From Candidatus Vondammii sp. HM_W22 (GTDB lineage Bacteria; Pseudomonadota; Gammaproteobacteria; Chromatiales; Chromatiaceae), in contig NZ_CP099567.1 of assembly GCF_022530855.2 (NCBI RefSeq), forward strand, positions 2,666,001 through 2,730,000: DNA of 64,000 nt, in the 5' to 3' direction. The translations under genes were made by a program, and so were the position numbers. This document shows, in pieces, positions 41,000 to 50,416 of the stretch (positions are counted from its first letter, which is position 1; every line of letters begins with the position of its first letter). The notes beneath the pieces were generated by a model. That model saw only the letters and a program-made list of their open reading frames with translations, was not told the DNA's origin and did not search any database.

Positions 41000-41251
41000 T
41001 TACAGCTCCTGTATCTCTTTGGCTTGTTGGCGAAGGGTGCGGGCAGTCTGCTCGGCCAGCTCGGCTGATTTCCGACAGCGCCACTTAACCTGGAGAGGCT
41101 CTGCGTAACTGGCGGCATGGCGGTGACCGGTGGCGATGTTGTCGTGCTTTTCGGCAACAACATGCAGGGTGACGATACGGACGCGCTTGGGGGCTGCTCC
41201 GCCACGTTTGGCGGCTTTCTCAGCCAGTTCGATATCTTGTTCTATGGACAT
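41000..41251 (-). CDS. hypothetical small phage-region protein
   Basis: An 83-residue, very basic, Ala/Arg-rich helical product starting MSIEQDIELAEKAAKRGGAA. No family match. It is retained because it is packed tightly between two better supported genes. Confidence 0.5.
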   Translation of the reverse strand: MSIEQDIELAEKAAKRGGAAPKRVRIVTLHVVAEKHDNIATGHRHAASYAEPLQVKWRCRKSAELAEQTARTLRQQAKEIQEL

Positions 41252-41299
41252 TAGGTATCGGTCTCCTCAATGGGGTCAGTGGTCGGGGTGTAGCCCACA

Positions 41300-41872
41300 T
41301 CACTCACTTGCTTGGTCTTCACGGTCAGCCTCCTCTTTGGCTTTTCGTTTAGCGACTGTTTGGCGCATTTTTTCCATTTGCTTCTCTGCTATGGCTCCCG
41401 CGTCCTGGCCAACAGGATCTTGTGGATTGGTGGGCCTTCTCGGTTGGTTTTTCAGTCGTTCCTCCTGCTTCTTTTCGGCCTCGGCTTCCAACTTGTCAGA
41501 TTGCCCGGCGACTACCTCAAACAGGTAGTTGTGATCCTTTAGCGGGAGGCGCAGCGTGCTGCGTTTTTCGATGACTTGCTCGAGGGCGTATTTCCAGACT
41601 TCAACAGGTGCCGGCCAGTCGCGCCCTTTTCTGCGGATCTTCCCGGCCTCAATGGGTTCGAGCAGTTCCTGGAGGAGTCGGTCGACCCGATCCACGCTGT
41701 GGCCACGGTTGGGTGGCCGAAACAGCCCGATATAGACTTGCACCTGCAGCGCCAGTGGGTGGGGCATCCTCAGGGCTTTGGCGATCGCTTCACGTTTGAC
41801 CGCTTCTGCCATGAAGATCTCCGGTGAACAAAACGCACCGCAGGCTGGGCAGATTGCCTGATACTTGCTCAT
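41300..41872 (-). CDS. hypothetical Mu-like phage protein
   Basis: A 190-residue protein. The N-terminus CPACGAFCSPEIFMAEAVKR has three cysteines, then come LALQVQVYIGLFRPPNRG and LRLPLKDHNYLFEVVAG, and a charged coiled-coil C-terminus rich in Lys/Glu/Gln. Proteins with this LPLKDH-NYLYEV type core occur in Mu-like early operons; the function is unknown. It overlaps the next upstream gene by four bases. Confidence 0.65.
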   Translation of the reverse strand: MSKYQAICPACGAFCSPEIFMAEAVKREAIAKALRMPHPLALQVQVYIGLFRPPNRGHSVDRVDRLLQELLEPIEAGKIRRKGRDWPAPVEVWKYALEQVIEKRSTLRLPLKDHNYLFEVVAGQSDKLEAEAEKKQEERLKNQPRRPTNPQDPVGQDAGAIAEKQMEKMRQTVAKRKAKEEADREDQASE

Positions 41873-42188
41873 TGGCAGCCCACCATCCTGCCGTTATGGA
41901 ATGCACTACGGTCACGCTGGTTGGTGGTGGGATAGATGTGGTGTGACATTGGCTCATACAGCCGCATGGCGTTTGTGGTGATGGGTTTGGGACCGGTGGG
42001 ATTGACCACATCCCAGAGGGCATCCCAGGCATCATCCAGCCACACCTTATCTGCCGCATTCGCATCAGCATTGAAGATCTGGCTCTGCAGCTCTGCCTGG
42101 ATTGGCAGCAGCTGCCGGTACTCGTGGCCATCGTCTTCTGTGGGTACGTTGAATGCCGCGGCATAAAGGATTGCGGCCGGATCAATTA
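41869..42188 (-). pseudogene. phage-region gene truncated at its 5' end by Tn3 copy 1
   Basis: The frame gives about 106 residues from the transposon edge (AILYAAAFNVPTEDDGHEYR ... SHHIYPTTNQRDRSAFHNGR) to a stop overlapping the next gene. An ATG at 42204 supplied by the transposon inverted repeat keeps the frame open, but the native start is lost. No family is recognised. Confidence 0.6.
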
Positions 42189-45100
42189 GGGGTTCTGGGG
42201 ACATTCCGTCCTAAAGTGACACTTATCGCTACAGCCCACGCCTCATAAGGCTTCTAGAGGTGCCTTAATTTTCAAAATCACTGCAATATCCCAATTATAG
42301 TAATATTCCGGCTTTTACAAGAAGCCTATGCCTTATAAAGAACGCCTGACCGTACTCCACGAAGCAGAAATTAACGATTTATATGGCGTTCCCAGCCTGT
42401 CACTGGAAGAAAAACGTATCAGTTTTACTCTGAATGATCTGGAGCAGGACGTTATTAAATCCATCAGGGATCGCAATCATAAATGCTATGCTATTGCTCT
42501 GCTGGGTTACTTTAAGATCAAGCCCATTCAGCTCAATCCGGCCTACAAGGAATTGAAAGCAGATCTCACCTTTATTGCTGAAGAATATTTCCCTAAATTT
42601 AAAGTCCCTCGCTTCAGTGTTAGCAATAAGCAGAAAACACGTATCTACGACAAGATTATAAACCTTCAGGGATTCAAAACATGGTGTGTGGAACAACATC
42701 AGGAACCTCTCATTACCTATTTGCAACAGGTTGCTAAATCCTGGATTGAGCCGCGCTTTTTATTTGATGCCTGCACCGAATACTTAGCTCGAAATCATAC
42801 AGGAATCCCTAAATATACCGTGCTTCAGCGAATTATCAGTCAGGTAATCAAACAGGAAAGTAAGCGACTTTCTGATCTATTAAAGACAACCATATCAGAT
42901 GAATTAGCTACTAACTTGGCTGAGTTAGTTGATGGAAAAGGTATGCTAACCGTTAAAGAACTTAAGCAGGCGGCGAAAAGTTTTAATGCTCCAGAATTGG
43001 AGAAAGAGTTGAACGTCAACAAGTTGATTCAGCCCTGGATGGATGAAGTTAATCAAGTGGCCTCTGCTCTATCACTATCGCAACAAAACCGACTGCACTA
43101 TGCGGCGATGGTTGATTACTACTCTATAACCAAGCTTAAACGCTTCGACCGTGTCACGCAGCAGCTTTATTTACTTTGTTATCTTCAGGAGCGGGTACAA
43201 ATCAATATTGAACGTTTGGCTGATGGGTTTATTTATCATGTCCGAAAGTTACGTGAAAAAGCTAAAGCGTATGCCAAGGAAATGGCCTATAAAGATTGGG
43301 ATGGCGCGGTAGTAAATATTAGCAAAGCCGCTGAATTATTATACTTTTTTATTGACGACACCATTGATGACCATGTGTCATTTAGACAAATAAAACAACG
43401 GGTACAAGGCTTGCTTGGAGCACGGTAAATAGAATCACTGTGCTTGTATCTGAAGAAACAAAAACGCACGAAAAATGATTACATCTGGGAATTTTATGAT
43501 AAGCAGCGTGAACTGATTCAGCACTTAATACGCCCCATTTTTTTATGCCTGACCTTTGAAGGATCAGACAATACACAGGCTTTATCTGCACAATTAAATA
43601 GAATGAAAAAAGAGTTGTTAGGTGCTGGTGAATTAGCATCGTCAGATCGACGATTGATTCCAGCCAAACACCAATTGTATGTTATCAATATTGATAACAA
43701 CGTACTCTCTGAGCGTTACGAGTTGATGCTGTATTTATCAGCTCAAAATAATCTTGGTGGGAAACTCTTTATACCAACGGCTATCAAATATCGTGCATTA
43801 CACGATGACCTTGTTGGAGATATCCCCTGGGCACAGAAAGACAAGCTACTTAAAGGTTCCATGCTAGATAGCATGAATACAGAGCCTGCCCAGCGGGTTA
43901 AATCGATGGAGAAAAAGATGAACGATAAGCTGCAACGGGTTGGCCAGCGCATTGATGAGGGCGACAATCGAAATGTGGTATTGCGTAATCGCTCAGGAAA
44001 AATTCAATGGAGGTTGCCGTATTCAGGCACAAAATCGGCTTTAAACAATCCCTTTTTCGATCGTATGAAACCGATTAACATTGCCGATGTATTACGCTTC
44101 GTTCATCAGGAAACAGGATTTTTAAAGCACTTTGAGCATGTTCGCCAGGTACAGTCCGGACAGAGTGATCATTTGAATGATTTACTGGCGGCTCTCATTG
44201 GCAATGGAACCTATTATGGCCTACACGGCATGGCCAGCATCTCTGATAGATCATATGATCATCTACGCACAGTACAGGCCAATTATTTGCGACCTGAAAC
44301 GCTAAACTTCGGCAATGATGCAATTAACGATGCGACAGCGAAATTATCAATCTTCAAGCATTACAATATCCAAAAAGGACTCATTCATGCCAGTGCTGAC
44401 GGGCAAAAATTCGAATCACGGTTAGAGACTTTTAAAACTCGCTATTCATCTAAATATTTTGGCACGAATAAAGGACTAACATCGATGAACTTGATTGCCA
44501 ATCATGTAGCCTTGAATGCCCAGATTATTGGTTCCAATGAACATGAATCTCATTTTATTTTGGATCTGCTTCATAACAATACCTCGGAGATTAAGCCGGA
44601 TATTTTGTCAACGGATACGCACGGCGTTAATCATGTTAACTTTGCTTTGCTGGACCTGTTTGGCTATATCTTTGCGCCGCGCTATGCTCAGTTTGGAACC
44701 GTGATATCAGATCTTTTTGATGTAAATGAGGGAGAAGACAATAAGGCAACGCTCTCATTAAAAAAGCCTATTAATACAGAATTAATTATCGATGAGTGGG
44801 ATACGATACAGCGCATTATTATATCACTACAGCAGAAGACGATAACGCAGGCGACCCTTGTTAGAAAGCTTTCTGGCTATAGTCAAAACCACCCCTTGCT
44901 GAAAGCTTTAACTGAATATAATCGTATGCTCAAGGCCATGTACTTACTGGACTATATTGATGATGCCAGTTTAAGAAATTATGTACAGCGAGCCTTGAAT
45001 CGTGGGGAAGCTTATCATCAATTACGGCGTGCTATTGCACATGTGAATGGCAATCGTTTCCAGGGAAAATCAGACGATGAGATTGTCTTGTGGAATGAAT

Positions 45101-45406
45101 GCGCGAGGCTATTAACCAACGCCATTATCTATTTTAATTCGCTGATACTGACGCGATTACTTGAGCATTTTGAGGGGGAAAGTGACGATAAGAAGTTGGA
45201 AATTATTAAGCAAGTTTCGCCAGTGGCTTGGCATAACATCAATTTGAACGGAACTTACAGCTTTAGCTTTGAACAAAACCTACTAGATTTGGATGAAATT
45301 ATGCAATCAATCGTGCAAAATGAAAATTAAGCCACCTCTGTAGGCCTTGTGGGGTATGGGCTGTAGAGATAAGTGTCACTTTAGGACGGAATGTCCCCAG
45401 AACCCC
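42189..45406 (+). mobile_element. Tn3-family transposase-only element, copy 1 (IS1071-like)
   Basis: The 3,218-bp element starts GGGGTTCTGGGGACATTCCG and ends with its inverse. The inverted repeats extend about 86 bp (42189-42274 and 45321-45406) with about nine mismatches. It holds only a tnpA gene, with no resolvase or res-like region, as in IS1071. The flanking pentamers AATTA (left) and TTATT (right) do not match, so there is no 5-bp target duplication. The left flank is Mu-like prophage, the right flank a conjugation gene. Confidence 0.92.
42328..45330 (+). pseudogene. Tn3-family transposase, copy 1, single nonsense mutation
   Basis: Would encode 1,000 residues: the DUF4158 N-terminus (MPYKERLTVLHEAEINDLYG), DNA-binding middle, and the Tn3 DDE domain with DTHGVNHVNFALLDLFGYIF, NRGEAYHQLRRAIAHVNGN and SPVAWHNINLNGTYSF. 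The only lesion seen is GAA to TAA at 43426-43428, after residue 366; copy 2 has GAA here. Re-initiation from a TTG at 43444 would give a 628-residue C-terminal part that includes the catalytic domain. Confidence 0.92.
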
Positions 45407-45754
45407 TTATTTATCGCCGATGAATGGGCCGAGCTGCTGGGCAAACGTTATGACGTTTCAAGCGTCTTTCATATTCAAGGACAAGGCCCGATAGGGAAAG
45501 CGCTATCCGATGCGTTACGTGCCAAAGGATTTGGTGTCTCTATCGTGACGGCCAAAGGCAACACAGAGGTCGACCCAATCGAAAACGGTATAGCGGTCGA
45601 AGTGAGATCTGACAATATCGGCAAAAAGAAAAAAGGGGTTTTGGTCTCTTTAGTGATTGGCGATCAGATTCTTAACCGATCGTATCAGATCGCCAGTGAA
45701 GGGACAGTGGCAAATAGCCAAGTCACCCAACTGAACGATGGAGACGACTTATGA
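45407..45754 (+). pseudogene. TrbH-like conjugation protein, 5' end lost to Tn3 copy 1
   Basis: About 115 residues in frame from the transposon edge, reading GQGPIGKALSDALRAKGFGV and GVLVSLVIGDQILNRSYQIA and ending NDGDDL with its stop overlapping the next start. The pattern of an outer-membrane-associated TrbH-type protein just before trbI fits the IncP-like trb operon. The N-terminal lipobox region is missing. Confidence 0.65.
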
Positions 45755-46666
45755 ATATGGCAGCTGAACCGACACCAGCAGGTATTGAGCTCAATACAAA
45801 TCCTACCGGTATCAAACGTCTAAACAAAGTGCCGCTCGTTGGTGGCATAGCAATTGCCTGCGTGATTGTCAGCCTCTTAGGCTATGCCATGTACCAGAGA
45901 AGCATACCGATAGAGCTGGAGGCGGGCGAAAACGCCCAAAATCTGAGTGGTGATACAACAACACCGGGTAAGCTAACGGGGCCATATACGGGCACTGAAA
46001 TTGAGGCTTACAAGCCCCACGCACCAACAACCATCCCAGCAGCGACGGCGGCAGCACCGAAGGCGGCACCGCCTGTAGCAAAAGAAGTTGACTTACTGCA
46101 GCAAGCGACGGATCGGCAGCGGCAAAAACGGTTACAGATGGCCTATGGTGCCTTAGATGCACCCAGCGAGGTATCGTTTAAAGAGGTAACCGGCAGCGGT
46201 GAAACCACTGCTGGAAATGCACCCCTGGATCCTCGGGCTGAGATCCTTAAGGCGGTGATGCAGAAAAACGGCTTAGGCAATCAGTCTGCAGGAAATCTCG
46301 ATGCAAGCTTTCGCCAAGGTGCGGAGAAAACACGGCCCCTGTTAGGACGGGATTTTGCAATGTCTGAACTGCTCATAAGGAGCGGCAGTATCATACCGGC
46401 AACGCTTATTAGCGGATTAAACTCTGATTTACCCGGTGAAGTGATCGCCCAGGTATCACAAAATGTCTACGATACCAGAACCGGCCAAATTCTTATGATT
46501 CCGCAAGGAGCTCGTCTGGTTGGCACTTATGACAATAAAGTGAATTATGGTCAAAGCCGTGCGTTGGTAGTCTGGAACCGGCTGGTTTTTCCTGACGATT
46601 CAGCACTAGAGCTGGATAGAATGAACGGCAATGATATGTCGGGATACGCGGGCTTTGAGGATGAGG
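45751..46666 (+). pseudogene. TrbI/VirB10-like type IV secretion protein, C-terminus lost to IS3 copy B
   Basis: One membrane helix (VGGIAIACVIVSLLGYAMY, residues about 31-49), a Pro/Ala-rich periplasmic linker, then the VirB10/TrbI domain: IRSGSIIPATLISGLNSDLP, VYDTRTGQILMIPQGARLVG and LDRMNGNDMSGYAGFEDEV. The IS3 element follows at once, so the last 60-80 residues that complete the outer-membrane channel are missing. It overlaps the trbH-like gene by four bases. Confidence 0.9.
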
Positions 46667-46714
46667 TGACCTTCCCCCCATCTTAATACCAAGACTTGGA
46701 TGAGATAATTCATT

Positions 46715-47534
46715 CTAAGCGGCCCTATTCACAAAGGCCACAGGTGACAAATAATTTAATGCGCTATGAGGCCGCACGTGATTGTAGTGCTCTCGCCATT
46801 GATCAATTTCATGTCTAGCGTCATCAATGGACCTGAACCAATGCTGATTTAAGCATTCATTTCTGAATTTACCGTTTAAGCTTTCTACAAACGCATTCTG
46901 AGTAGGCTTACCTGGCTGAATAAAACCTAGCTTAACGCCACTTTCTTTTTGCCAGTAGAACATCGCCTTGCTAGTAAACTCAGTACCGTTGTCGCAGATT
47001 ATTTGATCCGGAGCGCTCCTTAGCTCAATCACCTGAGTTAAAAAACGAGCGACCTGGTGACCATTGATCGAGAAGTCAGAGAGCTGGCCAATAACTTCTC
47101 TTGAGTAATCATCAATCACATTAAATACTCGAAAGCGGCGACCATTAGCCAACTGATCACTGACAAAATCCATTGACCAGCGTATATTTTTACCAATGGG
47201 CATAATCGTTGGCATTCTTGGTCGTATTATCTTCTTGCGTTTTTTTAGTCCTCACTTGAAGACCTTCTTCATTATAGACTCGGTAGGTCCGCTTCTTGTT
47301 TTTCACAAGCCCCTCTCCTCTCAGGAGGCCATGTAAAAACAAATAACCATAACTCGGATGCTTTTTTGCCAGCTCAAGTAACCGTTTGCGTAGAGGCTCA
47401 TCTTTTCCCCATTGAGTAACGTACCGAAAAGCGGTTCTACTTAAGCCTACTAATTGGCAAGCTCTACGCTCACTTAATTTGAACCGCGACTTAAGGTAGC
47501 TCACGATTTGTTTTCTATCAGCAGGCTTTACCAC
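46715..47534 (-). pseudogene. IS3-family transposase OrfB, copy B, homopolymer frameshift
   Basis: The same protein as copy A, but the six-T run (plus strand) of copy A has seven Ts here near 47240, shifting the frame after the RTKK segment. The remaining pieces are a 114-residue N-terminal part and a 166-residue part with the DDE residues. It probably depends on copy A for transposase, if it moves at all. Confidence 0.92.
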
Positions 47535-47794
47535 TTTTTTGAGAGCACATCCTTCATCGCCTCAACTTCAAGCATTTTCTCGGCAAGTAACTTCTTAAGC
47601 TTGTTGTTTTCGCTTTCAAGCTCTTTGAGCCGTTTGGCTTCTGAGACATCCATCCCGGCGTATTTGCTTCGCCAGTTATAAAAGCACCCGGTTGAAATGC
47701 CGAACTGACGACAAATGTCATCAACTTTTACCCCTGACTCATGCTGCTTGATGGCACCAATAATTTGCTCTTCTCTGTAACGCTTCTTCTTCAT
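47528..47794 (-). CDS. IS3-family transposase OrfA, copy B
   Basis: An 88-residue helix-turn-helix protein identical to the copy A product except for one residue in the C-terminal helix (Val for Ala in KMLEVEAMKD). The gene is open; without an intact orfB in frame, the fusion transposase cannot form. Confidence 0.92.
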   Translation of the reverse strand: MKKKRYREEQIIGAIKQHESGVKVDDICRQFGISTGCFYNWRSKYAGMDVSEAKRLKELESENNKLKKLLAEKMLEVEAMKDVLSKKW

Positions 47795-47868
47795 CTTGAC
47801 ATCTCCTAATACACAGACTAATTGGAAATCTCATCCTTGTCATGGCTCTATTTCTGGGGGAATGGTCA

Positions 47869-48158
47869 ACTGTAGCGGCCTTTCAATAGAAATACAGCAA
47901 GGCTCATTCTCAGAACCCTACCGAATTAACATCATGGGTGGAGACTCGCATGGAGCCATAGAAAAAGTCGCCTTGATTAGAGAAGGGATGAAGTTTGGTG
48001 CTGCACAAGAAACACCAATAAGCTGCGTTTACCATCAGCCTGCCATCTATGAAGAGCATGAACCTGCTGCTACACCTGAACCCAAAATCACTTATAAACG
48101 CCGTTCTCGGCGGGTTACAGCTGGCACCGATCGAGGCGCTGGATCTGTAACCCAATAA
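47869..48158 (+). pseudogene. unidentified plasmid-gene fragment cut by IS3 copy B
   Basis: The open frame entering from the IS edge gives about 95 residues: SIEIQQGSFSEPYRINIMGG, AIEKVALIREGMKFGAAQET, then a basic tail ITYKRRSRRVTAG. No family is recognised. The last codons lie inside the first 42-bp dyad (48112-48153). Confidence 0.5.
48112..48153. repeat. 42-bp dyad, first copy
   Basis: GGGTTACA and TGTAACCC arms (9 bp with the next pair) are separated by exactly 26 bases, and the right arm is preceded by GGATC and followed by CAATAAA. It lies at the 3' end of the fragment upstream of the AbrB-like gene. Confidence 0.7.
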
Positions 48159-48180
48159 ACCACCAAAGAATACATCAATC

Positions 48181-48238
48181 TAGATACAAATGTTGACACA
48201 TAGCCTTTCTATGCCAGTATATACAAAAGTAGATACAA
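48181..48238 (+). promoter_or_regulatory. putative promoter and operator of the AbrB-like gene
   Basis: TTGACA at 48193-48198 and TATATA at 48218-48223 could be -35 and -10 boxes (19-base spacing, rather long). TAGATACAA occurs at 48181-48189 and 48230-48238, with TATATACAA at 48218-48226. The three related 9-mers are plausible binding sites for autoregulation. Function is inferred. Confidence 0.45.
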
Positions 48239-48251
48239 GAGGCGTTCAGAC

Positions 48252-48548
48252 ATGAGTAAAATACAGAAGTGGGGCAATAGCAGTGCTGTTCGATTACCCA
48301 CAAAGATATTAGCGGCTGCAGGCATGACGGCAGACAGCGATATTGATATTAAAGCCGGAGATGGCTGTGTGGTCATCCAGCTAAAAGAGAAGGCCCAAGA
48401 GCAAATGTTTGATCAACTATTCAGCGAGATCCCGGATGCCGCAGAACTGTTCAGCGCGGTTCAAAAGAGCTTAACCAATGCCATCTCTATGACGGATGAA
48501 GCCACTAAAGCGGTTAAAACATCACATGCTGAACTAATAAAGGAATAA
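48252..48548 (+). CDS. AbrB/MazE-type DNA-binding protein
   Basis: A 98-residue protein. Residues 1-50 are a SpoVT-AbrB swapped-hairpin domain (IQKWGNSSAVRLPTKILAAA, DSDIDIKAGDGCVVIQLK). The rest is helical and differs from the usual toxin-binding tail of MazE antitoxins. No MazF/PemK or PIN toxin follows; the next gene is a small coiled-coil protein starting at the stop (TAATG). It could be an orphan regulator or the antitoxin-like part of an uncharacterised module. Confidence 0.85.
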   Translation: MSKIQKWGNSSAVRLPTKILAAAGMTADSDIDIKAGDGCVVIQLKEKAQEQMFDQLFSEIPDAAELFSAVQKSLTNAISMTDEATKAVKTSHAELIKE

Positions 48549-48739
48549 TGATGGGACTTGGTAGCGAATTCATAACCATCTTAAAAGACACCGTAAAACT
48601 AACCGATTCGGTCAAACGTCTTAACGGTGCTGTGGTGGAATTAATCAGAGATGTAAAACACATCGACAACCGTGTTGTGCGGCTTGAAACGCTGGTAGAA
48701 GTTGCAAAGGTAAATCAAGGTCGAATTGAATCGGAATAA
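48548..48739 (+). CDS. small coiled-coil protein
   Basis: A 63-residue protein (LKDTVKLTDSVKRLNGAVVE, VKHIDNRVVRLETLVEVAK) with continuous heptad-like hydrophobic spacing, so probably a homo- or hetero-oligomeric helix. Its ATG overlaps the AbrB-like stop, indicating coupled translation. No family name can be given. Confidence 0.7.
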   Translation: MMGLGSEFITILKDTVKLTDSVKRLNGAVVELIRDVKHIDNRVVRLETLVEVAKVNQGRIESE

Positions 48740-48755
48740 CGAGGCAAGGAAAAAA

Positions 48756-48995
48756 ATGAACCGTCAACAGGTCAATGAATGGGTTCAGAATTGGATGGAT
48801 GAGCATTCTGATCCAGATATGCCGGATGAACTTCTTAATTCAGATACTCTGCGTGTAGGTGCGGTGTCTATACTCCAATTTGCACGGGATGCTGGCCTTA
48901 TCACACAGGCAGACTATCAGGAAGGGATGAATCCAATTGTATCTAGGACTCACCCAGAGTTGGGAGAACACTACATCGGTGAGCGCAGCAACTAA
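48756..48995 (+). CDS. small acidic helical protein, third gene of AbrB cluster
   Basis: A 79-residue protein starting MNRQQVNEWVQNWMDEHSDP with GAVSILQFARDAGLITQADY in the middle. The ATG at 48756 has an AGGA-type ribosome-binding site at 48746-48749. It follows the coiled-coil gene by 16 bases. No known family is recognised; the second 42-bp dyad lies just downstream. Confidence 0.65.
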   Translation: MNRQQVNEWVQNWMDEHSDPDMPDELLNSDTLRVGAVSILQFARDAGLITQADYQEGMNPIVSRTHPELGEHYIGERSN

Positions 48996-49022
48996 ATACG
49001 CCTCGATGAACCAAAATAGCGA

Positions 49023-49064
49023 GGGTTACATCCAAGGCGTGAGCTCGTGGCGGATCTGTAACCC
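49023..49064. repeat. 42-bp dyad, second copy
   Basis: It has the same geometry as the copy at 48112: GGGTTACA, 26 bases, TGTAACCC, again with GGATC before and CAA after the right arm. The 26-base centre differs. It lies between the AbrB cluster and the DprA-like gene. Confidence 0.7.
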
Positions 49065-49088
49065 AAAAACTAGAATAGAGATATATCT

Positions 49089-49983
49089 ATGGACTTATCG
49101 TTATCTAAAAATCAATTTTTCAAACAGGTGGTTTCCCCTCACAGTGAAATGGCTGCTTACGAGGCACTGTGGGAGGAAAAGTCAGCAACATATGAGCGAA
49201 TAGCGGATATGTTTCGCCAAGCTCCCGGTGCGGTGCCTACAGACTTGGTTTCAGAAGAGAAAATTAACCATATTAAGGGGATTTTGAGCGATATTTTCGA
49301 TAAGTTTAATCTTGATAGTTTTGGCGTTCGGGTTCGCGGGGCAAATGAGTACCCTGAAAAGCTACGGGATGCTAAAAACCCTTTAGAGGTTCTTTATTTT
49401 CAAGGCTGGTGGGAGCTAGTTAACACGCCTTCAGTAGCTATTGTTGGCTCCAGAAAGGTATCCAAAGAAGGATTGCTTCGTACTCGAAAGCTAGTGAAGT
49501 GCTTGGTTGAGGATGATTTTACCGTGGTCTCCGGCTTAGCGGAAGGAGTAGATACGGCTGCTCACACTACTGCACTGGAACTGAATGGTCGAACAATAGC
49601 GGTGATTGGAACACCATTAACACACAACTATCCAAAAACAAATTTCTGAGCTACAAAAAAACATAAGAGATAAACACCTCCTGATTAGTCAGGTACCCTT
49701 TAAGCGTTACCTGGATCAAGATTACCGCTCTAATCGCTCGTTCTTTCCAGAAAGAAACATCACTATGTCAGCATTAACACAGGCGACGGTGATTGTTGAG
49801 GCCTCTGATACGTCCGGCACTCTGTACCAGGCGCGCGCTGCCCTTGCTCAGGAAAGAAAACTATTTATCTTGGATAGCTGCTTCCAGAACTCAAAAATAT
49901 CATGGCCAGAGCGCTTTGCTCAAAAAGGTGCAATTCGGGTTAAAGAGTATGCCGATATAAAAGAGCATTTAGAGCATGTATGA
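49089..49983 (+). pseudogene. DprA-like protein (ShosA-type antitoxin candidate), one-base frameshift
   Basis: The N-terminal part (49089-about 49640) carries the DprA Rossmann signature: SVAIVGSRKVSKEGLLRTRK, VVSGLAEGVDTAAHTTALEL, RTIAVIGTPL. At the AAAAA run near 49634 the frame shifts by one base. The other frame continues QISELQKNIRDKHLLISQVP, FFPERNITMSALTQATVIVE and ASDTSGTLYQARAALAQERK to a stop at 49983, completing a DprA domain. The next gene overlaps by eight bases. In ShosTA systems a DprA-like antitoxin pairs with a phosphoribosyltransferase toxin, as the order here suggests. Confidence 0.8.
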
Positions 49984-50416
49984 GCGGCTCTCCCTAATTG
50001 ATGCATTAACTCGCCCTCATCATTACCATTTATCAGATACTGATACGTGTTACTACTTCGGCGACTATACAGCTAGGAAGGGTCATACCAAGAGCCATAC
50101 CAACGATCTTATAATTAACTTTAAAAAATCGGTGGATAGGCAAGGAAAGCCTGAATATAAGTATAAACTAGCAGCGATCCAAAAAATTGCAAGCAACTTA
50201 AATCAACACTTCATCGCCGCCAATCAAGTTACTTTTATACCGATTCCTCCATCCAAAAGCAGAGAGGACTCTTTGTATGATAACCGGATAGTGAAGGTCC
50301 TGGATCAATTTAGGGCCCTAAATAGCGACGTTGATTATCGGGACTTCATAATTCAGTCGGAAAGCACTGAAGCATCTCATAATACTGATTCTCGCCTTTC
50401 GCCTGAAGAGCTATAG
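49976..50416 (+). pseudogene. phosphoribosyltransferase-like protein (ShosT-type toxin candidate), C-terminally truncated
   Basis: A 146-residue product: YYFGDYTARKGHTKSHTNDL, then TFIPIPPSKSREDSLYDNRI and SESTEASHNTDSRLSPEEL. This is the N-terminal half of a ComF/PRTase-like fold. The PRPP-binding loop (DDVLTTG-like) that should come next is absent: the frame ends at TAG within a 9-bp tandem repeat, and an alternative frame stops after about 15 further codons. Without the loop it should lack transferase or toxin activity. Confidence 0.72.

Larger units (their letters stand above)
46667..47868 (-). mobile_element. IS3-family (IS407-like) insertion sequence, copy B
   Basis: 1,202 bp, nearly identical to copy A at 28259-29459, with the same TGACC ends. 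It is inserted in the trbI-like gene; the right flank is not the rest of trbI, and no target duplication is visible, so sequence has been lost here too. One extra T in a homopolymer breaks orfB. Confidence 0.92.

Noticed and set aside
47190-47260. Programmed frameshift in IS3 copy B orfB
   Set aside because: Copy A is in frame at the same spot with one T fewer, and the usual IS3 slippery site is at the orfA/orfB junction; a mutation is simpler.
48112-49064. Integron attC sites bounding a gene cassette
   Set aside because: The arms do not contain the GTTRRRY/RYYYAAC core consensus and no integron integrase is in the window; kept only as unexplained dyads.
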